From Xanthobacteraceae bacterium (GTDB taxonomy: Bacteria; Pseudomonadota; Alphaproteobacteria; Rhizobiales; Xanthobacteraceae): a stretch of 64,000 nucleotides of DNA. Below are positions 16,710-25,644 of the stretch, piece by piece. Location of the stretch: assembly GCA_023954195.1 (NCBI GenBank), contig JAMLIK010000001.1, forward strand, positions 992,001 to 1,056,000. Reading direction: 5' to 3'. How positions within the stretch are numbered: the first letter of the stretch is position 1; the number at the start of each line of letters is the position of its first letter. The notes below the pieces were generated by a model. It had not been told where the DNA came from. It ran no database searches and saw only the letters and a list, made by a program, of their open reading frames with translations. Position numbers and translations under genes: made by a program.

Positions 16710-17465
16710 TCATCCGCGCGTGCGCAATGCGCGGCCCGGCACCGGCGGCGTGGCGATGGTGGCGGCGGCGACATGGGCTTCGAGTTGCCCGATGAGGCGA
16801 TCGGCATCGGCCGCCGCGCCATCGGGCGCGTGGATCACCAGCCGCTCCAGCGCCCAGCGATAGGATGCGATCCGCTGCTGCATGGTTTGCTCCACCCACT
16901 GCACGATCAGCGCGTTCTCCTCCATGCGGGCGATCGCGTCCGCGCGCTCCGTGGCGGACAGTTCGGAAATGTATTTCAGGCTGGCATATCGCTTGTGATC
17001 GAGACCGATGACGCGATTGGCGACCGGACGCAACGAATCGAAGCGAACGATGTCGTTGCGGACGTCGTTCATCAATTGTCCGTAGCGCGAGGCGTGAGAG
17101 CGGCGCGGCTCATCGAGCAGCAATTTGCCGTAGGCCGAGCGATCGAACACGACGTTCTCGCGCCACGGCGACGGCAGCGGCCGATAGTTGCCGATCACGG
17201 TTCTTTTCGCGGGCCGCGCATGCGGCGGCTCGATCAGCGGATAGGCCAGATCGCGCAACTGCCGTTCGTTGTCGGTCAACTGGAAATCCGACGAGGGCAG
17301 CCCGACGCTCCCGGTCGCCTCGACGCCGATCCAGTGGTGCATGTCGTCGTTGCGCACGTTCGCCCGCGCGCGGCCGAAATCGCCGCCGGCGCACCCGCCC
17401 AATCCGGCGGCAAGGCCCAGCAACGCCAGTGCTGCCGCGCGCGCGCGCCACAACGATGAAGCCAT
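16710..17465 (-). CDS. Putative lipoprotein of unknown function
   Basis: A 251-residue protein with a signal peptide ending in a lipobox (LGGC, Cys25), so it is likely lipidated and attached to a membrane. The mature part contains DFQLTDNERQLRDLAYPLIEPP, NYRPLPSPWRENVVFDRSAYG and a long helical C-terminal region (LSATERADAIARMEENALIVQWVEQTMQQR). The pattern is conserved-looking, but I cannot name a family. It is followed by the family-D repeat. Confidence 0.72.
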   Translation of the reverse strand: MASSLWRARAAALALLGLAAGLGGCAGGDFGRARANVRNDDMHHWIGVEATGSVGLPSSDFQLTDNERQLRDLAYPLIEPPHARPAKRTVIGNYRPLPSPWRENVVFDRSAYGKLLLDEPRRSHASRYGQLMNDVRNDIVRFDSLRPVANRVIGLDHKRYASLKYISELSATERADAIARMEENALIVQWVEQTMQQRIASYRWALERLVIHAPDGAAADADRLIGQLEAHVAAATIATPPVPGRALRTRG

Positions 17466-17484
17466 GGAAACGATCCGGTGATCT

Positions 17485-17688
17485 TTAGGACCGGACGCGG
17501 CGGCGACGACGGCGGCCCGATGCGGTTCCCTCGTCCGGACTGTTTCCGTTGCTCTCCTCGCCGTCGCGCTCGATGCGAATCACCGGAAGAATCAGCACGT
17601 CGCCCGCCATGTCGGGTCGGACGACATTCACGCGCGAACCGGGCCGGCGCGCCGCGGTTTCGACCGGAAAATCTATCACAATGCCCAT
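17485..17688 (-). CDS. Small conserved hypothetical protein
   Basis: A 67-residue protein beginning MGIVIDFPVETAARRPGS. The middle has a beta-rich stretch (GDVLILPVIRIERD) and the end is an Arg-rich tail (GRRRRRRVR). The ATG at 17688 has AGGAG six bases upstream. It diverges from the DUF2336 gene, and both could use the CtrA-type site between them. Function is unknown. Confidence 0.65.
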   Translation of the reverse strand: MGIVIDFPVETAARRPGSRVNVVRPDMAGDVLILPVIRIERDGEESNGNSPDEGTASGRRRRRRVRS

Positions 17689-17750
17689 CTCGTTCTCCTG
17701 CCGTTCGCCGGAACTGGCTGGCAGCACCTAATTATTAAGGGCGGTCATGG

Positions 17751-17765
17751 TTAACCGGTCGTTAA
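17751..17765 (-). promoter_or_regulatory. Perfect CtrA-type binding site
   Basis: TTAACCGGTCGTTAA on the plus strand; the minus strand gives TTAA-N7-TTAAC, the full CtrA consensus. It sits 54 bases before the DUF2336 start and 63 bases before the divergent small gene. Binding is inferred from the match only. Confidence 0.6.
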
Positions 17766-17818
17766 AGCCCCAACGCTAGAGTGGGCGCACAGGTTCCCCG
17801 GCCAGCGTACACGCGAAG

Positions 17819-18808
17819 ATGACGACAACACCTCCCCTGCTTTCCGGCCTCGACGGCCTGATGTCGCTGTCACGCCGCGAGGGCGTCGACATTCGCCCGA
17901 CCTTGCTGCGGGTGCTGACCGACATCTATGTGCAGGCGCCGACGCATACCGGCGACGAGGAACAGCAATTCGTCGAACTCGCGTCGCGACTGATCGAACA
18001 GGTCGATGACGCGACGCGCGCGGCGGTCCGCGCCCGGCTCGCGATCTATGCGCAAACCCCTGCGGCGATCGCCGAGCAACTCGAAATCCGTTCACGGCAT
18101 CGGGGGGCACCGGCGCCACCCGCGCTTCCGGCGACCCCATCGCGGCCCGAACCGGACCGCGCGACCGAGCCCGTCGCCGCGGCGAGCGCGCCTTCCAACG
18201 CGCCGCTCCCGATGCTGCCGAATGATGCCGCCCGGATCAGCGAGATGTTTTTCGCCGCAGGGTCCGGCCAGCGCGCCGCCATCTTGTTCCATCTGGCCGA
18301 CGCGCCGCTGAAAACCGCTACTCATGTTCCCACGGCGCGCGCGGAACGCGCCGTCCAAATCCTGGAGCGGGCGGCATTCGCGGCCGACGTCGAGACATTC
18401 ACACACGAGTTGGCCGACGCGTTGATCCTGCCGGCGCGCATCGCCGCGCGGGTGGTCGACGATGGCGGCGGCGAGCCGCTGGCTTGCGCGCTCAAGGCGT
18501 TGGGCGTGAGCAGCGCGGTCTTCCAGCGCGTGTTGCTGTTTCTCAATCCGGAGGTCGGCGCCTCGGTCGCCACGGTTTATCGGCTGTCACGGCTTTACGA
18601 TCGCATCAGCGAGCGTGCCGCCCTGATCCTGCTCGCGGCGTGGCATGGCGCGGTGATGCCGGCCGCGCGCGCGAAATATCAGCCGCTGCTTCACGACGAC
18701 GAGCGCAACCGCCCGCGCGCGCTGGCGCCCCAGCCGCGCGTCGAGGTTCAGCAAAAGAACCACGACGCCTCGGCGCGAACCAACCTTCGCCACGACAAGG
18801 AGAATTGA
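17819..18808 (+). CDS. DUF2336 domain protein
   Basis: A 329-residue alpha-helical protein. The opening (LSGLDGLMSLSRREGVDIRPTLLRVLTDIY, then EEQQFVELASRLIEQVDDATRAAVRARLA) is the DUF2336 N-terminus, with HEAT-like helices. A Pro/Ala-rich linker at ~95-130 leads to a second helical region (ILFHLADAPLK, then ILERAAF). It is likely cytoplasmic. A perfect CtrA-type site upstream suggests cell-cycle control. Its stop codon abuts that of the convergent DUF1491 gene with no gap (TGATCA). A second DUF2336 gene lies at 43976. Confidence 0.85.
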   Translation: MTTTPPLLSGLDGLMSLSRREGVDIRPTLLRVLTDIYVQAPTHTGDEEQQFVELASRLIEQVDDATRAAVRARLAIYAQTPAAIAEQLEIRSRHRGAPAPPALPATPSRPEPDRATEPVAAASAPSNAPLPMLPNDAARISEMFFAAGSGQRAAILFHLADAPLKTATHVPTARAERAVQILERAAFAADVETFTHELADALILPARIAARVVDDGGGEPLACALKALGVSSAVFQRVLLFLNPEVGASVATVYRLSRLYDRISERAALILLAAWHGAVMPAARAKYQPLLHDDERNRPRALAPQPRVEVQQKNHDASARTNLRHDKEN

Positions 18809-19153
18809 TCAGCCGCTCACCAGATCGAGAAAGTGGCGGCCGGCCTTGTCCTCGATCTCGACCACCCAGGCATCGGGATCGAACCGGATCTCGCGCGCGA
18901 TTCGTTCCTCGACCGCCTGCTCCGCGATCGCCTCCGGCGAGGTCGGCGCAAAGACGCGCTGCGCCGGATGGCTGTCGCCATAGGCGCTTTGCGGCGCCGG
19001 CTCGAACAGCCAGGCGCGGCCGTCCAGCAGCGCCAGCTTGACGAATACCGCGCCCGCGTCCTCGGCGCCGCGCCGGCGCACCGCGCCGAAGATTCCCTCG
19101 GTCTGGCAGCCTCGCAGATATGCGGCGACCCAGATGGCTGATTTCAATCTCAT
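18809..19153 (-). CDS. DUF1491 family protein
   Basis: A 114-residue protein with the family pattern: MRLKSAIWVAAYLRGCQTEG, AVFVKLALLDGRAWLFEP and a C-terminal FDPDAWVVEIEDKAGRHFLDLV. It is probably cytoplasmic. Members are short single-domain proteins with no established role. It is convergent with the DUF2336 gene; the two stop codons touch. No promoter was recognised. Confidence 0.88.
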   Translation of the reverse strand: MRLKSAIWVAAYLRGCQTEGIFGAVRRRGAEDAGAVFVKLALLDGRAWLFEPAPQSAYGDSHPAQRVFAPTSPEAIAEQAVEERIAREIRFDPDAWVVEIEDKAGRHFLDLVSG

Positions 19154-19214
19154 GGCATCACGATAGAGAAATCAACGCGGCGACGCCAGCGGCGGTTCGC
19201 GCGGCGCGGCCGGC

Positions 19215-19884
19215 TCAGTCGATCGCCTGGCCCGTCATCGCGCTGAGTTCGCGCACCAAACGGTCGGTGACCTTGCCGGTCACCGGCAGCTTGCGTTCGC
19301 GCTCGAATTTCTGAATCGCGGCCAGGGTGTCGGTTCCGACCACGCCGGTCGGCTTCAATTGCCCGTAACCATATTTGGTAAGCGCGCGCTGCACGTTGGC
19401 GACGCGGCGGTTCGACGTAATCAGATCGCCGAGCGGATCGTGATGCGCGGCCGCCTGCTTGCCGGCCGTCGCGCGCTGAACCGCGATGGACTTTGCCGGA
19501 TGCGGCGCATCGATGCTTTTGGTCTCCGCCGGGCCGCTATCGGCGACCGCCGCTTCGGCACGGCCGATCGCCGCCTCGCTCGGTCGCGGTCGCGGCAGCG
19601 GGCTCGCGGACAACAGCGCCGCGGTCGCCGACGGCACCGCCAGCGGAACGGCGACCGCCTTGCCGAACATCGGCGACGGATGATGGCCGGCTTGCAGGAA
19701 CAACGCGTTGACGAAAATGGCGATCACCGCCGCGATGGCCAGCGCCGCCGCGATGGTGTCCTTGGGGCTGTACAACAAAACCCGCATCAACAATCCGCGT
19801 TGGGCGTCAGGCTTCAACTTCGCATCGTCGCCGTCGATCGATCGGCGACGGCGTCGGCCGCCGCCGCCGTCGGCTGTCATCGCT

Positions 19885-19892
<8 letters not shown>
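19215..19892 (-). CDS. Membrane-anchored protein with C-terminal peptidoglycan-binding domain
   Basis: A 225-residue protein. It has a basic cytoplasmic N-terminus (GGGRRRRRSIDG), one membrane helix (residues ~47-67, TIAAALAIAAVIAIFVNALF), an Ala/Pro-rich periplasmic linker, and a PG_binding_1 repeat at ~165-215 (VANVQRALTKYGYGQLKPTG, then VGTDTLAAIQKFERERKLPVTG). The GTG at 19892 overlaps the end of the histidine kinase gene by eight bases; an ATG at 19880 is an alternative start. Coupling to a DivJ-like kinase suggests a cell-wall or cell-cycle link, but this is inference. Confidence 0.82.
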
Positions 19893-21702
<1,810 letters not shown>

Positions 21703-21783
21703 AATCTCGCGCTTCGGTTTGCTCGTCCTGGGCAGACGACCGGAACGCCTCCTTTATCGTTGGGGCACCGTGTCAGACCGAAC

Positions 21784-21798
21784 TTAAGCGAACGCTAA
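21784..21798 (-). promoter_or_regulatory. Near-consensus CtrA-type site upstream of the DivJ-like kinase
   Basis: TTAAGCGAACGCTAA has the TTAA-N7-TTAA spacing with one mismatch (CTAA). It is also an imperfect palindrome. It is placed 82 bases before the kinase start. This is weaker evidence than the site at 17751. Confidence 0.3.
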
Positions 21799-22098
21799 GG
21801 GCCCGCGCCGCGAGAGCGTTGTCAGCCTCATGTCAGCGACATTCGCACGTGATGGGGCGGGCAATCGAGCCGAATGGTGAACGCACGGTTTCCAATTCGA
21901 TTCCGCCATGGTTTCGAAAGTATGGACGGCGCATCGCGAGGTGCTGCGTCAATCGAACGTTTACGGCGAATCCAATCGTTCGAATTTTCCGACAATTGCG
22001 CCGATCCCGATCACCGAGGGTTCATCGGCGGCTGATATGGAAAGGGCCGATTGCGAAGCTCAATCGCAACGGGGTGAACAAGACGACGGGGACGCGCG
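21799..22098. other. Intergenic region between divergent kinase and DUF5330 genes
   Basis: No gene or repeat is recognised. The sequence is moderately less GC-rich and must hold the promoter of the DUF5330 gene, but no clear -35/-10 pair was found. Confidence 0.5.
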
Positions 22099-22494
22099 AT
22101 GTTTTTCCTGCTTCGAATGGCATTCTGGCTCGGGCTCGTGCTCGTGCTGTTGCCGCGCGACGCGACGCCGGAATCCGACAAGTTGCCGCAGATCGGCGCC
22201 AGCGAGGCGATTTCGGCGGCCACGGCCACGGTTTCTGACATGACGCAGTTCTGCGCCCGCCAGCCGACGGTTTGCGAGATCGGCGGCCAGGCCGCGGTGG
22301 TGATCGGTCATCGCGCCCAGGACGGCGCCCGTAAACTCTATCGGATCATCACCGACCGCCGCTCGTCGGAGCCGACCGGATCGATCGGCGACACCGCCGC
22401 TGGCTCCGTCCTCGCCGAGCGGTCGGCGAACACGCTGACGGCCGAGGATCTTCGCGCGGAATGGCGGCTCGGGAACATCACCGCCACCAATTGA
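22099..22494 (+). CDS. DUF5330 family protein
   Basis: A 131-residue protein opening MFFLLRMAFWLGLVLVLLP, a signal-anchor helix typical of DUF5330. It is followed by ASEAISAATATVSDMTQFCARQPTVCEIGGQA, which is the most conserved part, with two cysteines. It is likely a periplasmic membrane-anchored protein. The tail is low-complexity. Function is unknown. It precedes sufE in the same direction, about 90 bases away. Confidence 0.83.
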   Translation: MFFLLRMAFWLGLVLVLLPRDATPESDKLPQIGASEAISAATATVSDMTQFCARQPTVCEIGGQAAVVIGHRAQDGARKLYRIITDRRSSEPTGSIGDTAAGSVLAERSANTLTAEDLRAEWRLGNITATN

Positions 22495-22582
22495 TCCGGT
22501 CGATTTATCGCATCTTCGCGCGAATATCGCTTTAAGTCCGCCGCATCCCTATATATTGGCATGGGTAACGATGCGGGCGGCC

Positions 22583-23011
22583 ATGACGATCGACGACATT
22601 CGCGACAATTTCGAACTGCTGGAGGATTGGGACGACCGCTACCGGTACGTCATCGAACTCGGCCGCACGCTCGAACCGATGCCGGAAGCCGAACATTCGG
22701 CGGCGAACAAAGTCAACGGCTGCACCAGCCAGGTCTGGCTCTCGCGGCGGATCGACCGCGACGCCAACGGCCAGGTCATCTTGCGATATCTCGGCGACAG
22801 CGACGCCCATATCGTGCGCGGCCTGGTCGCGATCCTGCTGACGCTCTACGGCAACCATACGCCGCAACAGATTCTCGCCACTGACGCTCTTGCCGTGTTC
22901 GATGAACTCGGCTTCCGCGAGCATCTGACGCCGCAACGCTCGAACGGCCTGCGCGCCATGGTGGAGCGCATCCGCGCCGACGCGCGGGAAAACCTCGCCG
23001 CCGCCTCGTAA
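22583..23011 (+). CDS. sufE: SufE-type cysteine-desulfurase sulfur acceptor
   Basis: A 142-residue cytoplasmic protein that takes persulfide sulfur from SufS for Fe-S cluster assembly. The active Cys47 is in NKVNGCTSQVW, and the family segments FELLEDWDDRYRYVIELGR and LTPQRSNGLRAMVERI are present. ATG at 22583 (MTIDDI) is the family-like start; an ATG at 22571 is in frame. TATATT at about 22551 may be its -10 box. The other suf genes are not in this window, so this is a stand-alone copy. Confidence 0.92.
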   Translation: MTIDDIRDNFELLEDWDDRYRYVIELGRTLEPMPEAEHSAANKVNGCTSQVWLSRRIDRDANGQVILRYLGDSDAHIVRGLVAILLTLYGNHTPQQILATDALAVFDELGFREHLTPQRSNGLRAMVERIRADARENLAAAS

Positions 23012-23014
23012 CCG

Positions 23015-23647
23015 TCAGTCGCCGCCGAACGCGACGTCATCGGCCAGCCAGGTACGCAAGCGCGCGCCGTGACCGGCCACCCCATCGCGCTCCAGCCCGT
23101 AGTGCCGGGCGAGCCGACTCAACGCCAGTTGCAGCACCACCTTGGCGGAGCGCGACGGCCAGCCGCGTTCGTGTTCGAGATCTTCCAGTCCGCGCAGAAA
23201 GCAACAGACATCCAGCAGCACGCCGGCGAACTCCGGTCCGCGGGCCTCCAGCGCCAGCCGCACCCGCTGGCGCGACGCCACGACCAGATCGGTCATTTCG
23301 CTCGCGCCGCTGCCGCGCGAACCGCGACCGGCGGGCGCGCTCCAGTTCGACGTGACGCGCGGCGTCAATTGCGCGCGGGTGAAGTCCGCGCGCAGCCGTT
23401 CTCCGGCGACGAACTGCATCGGCTCGATCATCGCGCGGCCGTCGCGCCCCTTGCGGCGCGCCAACCACGCCAGCGGACTTTCGCTGTCGTTCATCAAAAC
23501 GCGGGTCAGGCCCGTGTCGGTCACGATGTCACGCGCCGCCAGGTCGAGATGCCGCGCCCTGAATGCACCGACGTCGGCCGTCGCCACCGCCGCCGCATCG
23601 CGACGCGGGTTCCGCTTGCGGCGGCGCGCTTGTCCGGCCGCCGTCAT
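23015..23647 (-). CDS. DUF6456 domain protein
   Basis: A 210-residue protein. The conserved part begins with ESPLAWLARRKGRDGRAMI and includes FVAGERLRADFTRAQLTPRVTSNW, VVASRQRVRLALEARGPEFAGVLLDVCCFLRGLEDLE and RHYGLERDG, the DUF6456 pattern. The N-terminus is basic. Its ATG overlaps the stop of the DnaA-type HTH gene (ATGA at 23644-23647), so the two are made together. It is probably a DNA-associated regulatory protein; the evidence is contextual only. Confidence 0.83.
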   Translation of the reverse strand: MTAAGQARRRKRNPRRDAAAVATADVGAFRARHLDLAARDIVTDTGLTRVLMNDSESPLAWLARRKGRDGRAMIEPMQFVAGERLRADFTRAQLTPRVTSNWSAPAGRGSRGSGASEMTDLVVASRQRVRLALEARGPEFAGVLLDVCCFLRGLEDLEHERGWPSRSAKVVLQLALSRLARHYGLERDGVAGHGARLRTWLADDVAFGGD

Positions 23648-24042
23648 TGCCCGGCCTCCGCCGCGGGGCGTGAGGCCTCCGGCCCGCCGCCGCCGGTGCG
23701 CACGCGCACGCGCCGGCAGGCGCGCTCCAGCGCCGTCAGGCGGCGGTCGAGCTCACGGTCGTCCCGCCGATCTTCGATCACCCGACAGGCATGGGCCACC
23801 GTGGTGCGGTCGCGATGGAACAGGCGTCCGATCGCCGCGAAACTCAATCCGAAGCTGACATGGGCGAGATAGACAGCGACCTGCCTGGCGAACGCCACGC
23901 GCGGCGCGCCGCGCGTGCGCGCCAGCAAATCGGCAGGGTCGAGGCCGAAATCGCGCGCCACGCAAAGCGTGACGGCGCGCAAGACGCGGTCGGGCGGCGG
24001 CAGGGACATCGTTATGGCAGCGGTGGAAGCGGATCGATCCAT
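23644..24042 (-). CDS. Stand-alone DnaA domain IV-like helix-turn-helix protein
   Basis: A 132-residue protein matching the DNA-binding domain of DnaA without its AAA+ part. It has AVTLCVARDFGLDPADLLARTRG, then ARQVAVYLAHVSFGLSFAAIGRLFHRDRTTVAHACRVIED; DRTTVAHA corresponds to the DnaA signature DHTTVLHA. It could therefore recognise DnaA-box-like sites and act as a competitor or regulator. The C-terminal ~30 residues are a disordered Gly/Pro tail. It is coupled by ATGA overlap to the DUF6456 gene downstream. An AT-rich inverted repeat lies just upstream. Confidence 0.85.
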   Translation of the reverse strand: MDRSASTAAITMSLPPPDRVLRAVTLCVARDFGLDPADLLARTRGAPRVAFARQVAVYLAHVSFGLSFAAIGRLFHRDRTTVAHACRVIEDRRDDRELDRRLTALERACRRVRVRTGGGGPEASRPAAEAGQ

Positions 24043-24054
24043 CAGACAGTTTTC

Positions 24055-24079
24055 CTAGGATTATTTTCTTATATCCTAG
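24055..24079. promoter_or_regulatory. AT-rich inverted repeat upstream of the DnaA-type HTH gene
   Basis: CTAGGAT (24055-24061) and ATCCTAG (24073-24079) form a perfect 7-bp inverted repeat around TTATTTTCTTA-like sequence. It starts 13 bases before the HTH gene and lies in a short AT-rich island. It could be an operator for that gene product or for MucR, which prefers T/A-rich sites. Not proven. Confidence 0.35.
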
Positions 24080-24138
24080 TCCAACTCTCCCGACCGGGGA
24101 TAGTGAAATGCAAAAATTTCGCGGGACGGGACCGGGCG

Positions 24139-24552
24139 CTACTTCCGTTTGCGCTGTTGCTGGCCGAGCCCCATCTTCTTGGCGAGTTGCGAACGCGCCA
24201 CCGCATAATTCGGCGCCACCATGGGATATTCGGGCGGGAGGCCCCACTTCTCCCGATATTGTTCGGGCGTCATGCTGTACTGGGTCCTCAAGTGCCGCTT
24301 GAGCGATTTGAATTGCTTGCCGTCTTCCAGACAGACCAGATATTCGGGCGTCACCGATTTCTTGATCGGAACGGCGGGCTTCGCCGGCTCCTGCGGCGTC
24401 TCGATTCGCCCCGCCGCGACACGCGCCAGCGCGGCATGAACCTGACCGATAAGGGCCGGGATTTCCGACGCCGAGGCGGAATTATTGGCGACATAGGCGG
24501 AGACGATATCGGCAGTCAGGTCGATAAGGCTCTTGCCGGGCGTTTCAACCAT
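24139..24552 (-). CDS. MucR/Ros family transcriptional regulator
   Basis: A 137-residue DNA-binding protein of the MucR/Ros family, which controls exopolysaccharide, motility and cell-cycle genes in rhizobia. It has the N-terminal oligomerisation region (LTADIVSAYVANNSASASEIPALI) and the zinc-finger-like domain (EYLVCLEDGKQFKSLKRHL, then MTPEQYREKWGLPPEYPMVAPNYA). The metal site is degenerate: Cys74, Asp77 in place of Cys, His87, and Gln91-Tyr92 where a His is expected. It may therefore fold without zinc, as reported for some rhizobial Ros homologues. The tail is basic (GQQQRKRK). Confidence 0.92.
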   Translation of the reverse strand: MVETPGKSLIDLTADIVSAYVANNSASASEIPALIGQVHAALARVAAGRIETPQEPAKPAVPIKKSVTPEYLVCLEDGKQFKSLKRHLRTQYSMTPEQYREKWGLPPEYPMVAPNYAVARSQLAKKMGLGQQQRKRK

Positions 24553-24606
24553 TGATGCGACCTTTCCTTGGGCGAGGCTGGCGCGACGGAGGCAGGAACG
24601 ACGTTA

Positions 24607-25515
24607 TCATCGGTCGCGATCAAGATGCGCGCGGAGATGCTCGATCGACGCAAACCGCATCATGCCTTCCGGCATCTGGGCTTCGATCGAGCCATCGGAG
24701 TAGAGCGAATAGGCCATGCCGTCGACGGCACCGGATTTCACCACGGTCACGGCCGGCGCTTCGGGGGCGGGCGGTGGCGGCGGCGCGCGCAGCCCGGCCC
24801 GACGCGACGGCGTCAGATCGGCGTCCGCGGCCCGTTCGACCGGCGCCGAATCCTGGCCGAAGCTGGGCGCCCGGTTGAAGCTCGGGTGCGGTTCCGCCCT
24901 CCTGCGGGCGGCGCTTCCGGTGGCCGGCTCGGCAGCGGCGGCAACCGGAGGGGTGTCCGGAGCCTCCAATGTAGCGGCCCGCGCCTTTTCGCGCTCCCGG
25001 CGCGAGGAGGAAAACAGAAGATCGCGCCGTCCCTTGACCGGCGACGGTACGGGCGGCGCGACCTCGGCGGTGAGTTTGCCGCTCTCGATCCCGGCGCCGG
25101 CGGCATCCGAACCGGATCCGTCGCGACCGTCGGGCGAACTAACACTCTCGCCGCGCAAGCCCGGCGGGGCAAGGTTTTCCGCCGCGGTCCGGCCCTCCGG
25201 GATGACCGGGCGAGCTTCGAACGCATCGCGCTCGGTCCGACCGCCCCACCCGGCGATCGATCCCGCCGGCAGCGGCGGCCCCTCCGTCTCGCGCCGGTCG
25301 GCAGGCTTCGCGGCCTCCTGCAAACTCCGCCGGATCGACTTGAGTTCACGAACCACCATGCCGAGGCCGATCAGCACCAATCCGCTACAGATCGCCATCG
25401 CCCCGGCAAGGATCATGGTGTTGCCGAAGCTGAATTCCTTCACGGGGACACCGAGCCAGATCGCCACGCCGCCCACCACGACGGCGACGGCACCGGCAAT
25501 CACCAGCAAACGCAT
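24607..25515 (-). CDS. Two-span membrane protein with disordered linker and conserved C-terminus
   Basis: A 302-residue protein: two membrane helices (residues ~1-20 and ~33-55), a long Pro/Ala/Arg-rich disordered cytoplasmic region, and a compact C-terminal segment (VDGMAYSLYSDGSIEAQMPEG, then MMRFASIEHLRAHLD) that looks like the functional part. The ATG at 25515 is preferred over the GTG at 25527 because GGAG lies six bases before it. No family is recognised. It is downstream of the M20 dipeptidase in the same direction. Confidence 0.7.
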   Translation of the reverse strand: MRLLVIAGAVAVVVGGVAIWLGVPVKEFSFGNTMILAGAMAICSGLVLIGLGMVVRELKSIRRSLQEAAKPADRRETEGPPLPAGSIAGWGGRTERDAFEARPVIPEGRTAAENLAPPGLRGESVSSPDGRDGSGSDAAGAGIESGKLTAEVAPPVPSPVKGRRDLLFSSSRREREKARAATLEAPDTPPVAAAAEPATGSAARRRAEPHPSFNRAPSFGQDSAPVERAADADLTPSRRAGLRAPPPPPAPEAPAVTVVKSGAVDGMAYSLYSDGSIEAQMPEGMMRFASIEHLRAHLDRDR

Positions 25516-25644
25516 GTTGAACTCCACCCGCTCCCCGTCCGGCCGCGTCTGCGACCGTCCTATCCGGCATGACGATAGCGTTTTATCGTCTTGACCGACA
25601 ACCGTAATCGCAGTGGTTTCGACACGATTGCGGCCGGATCGCGC

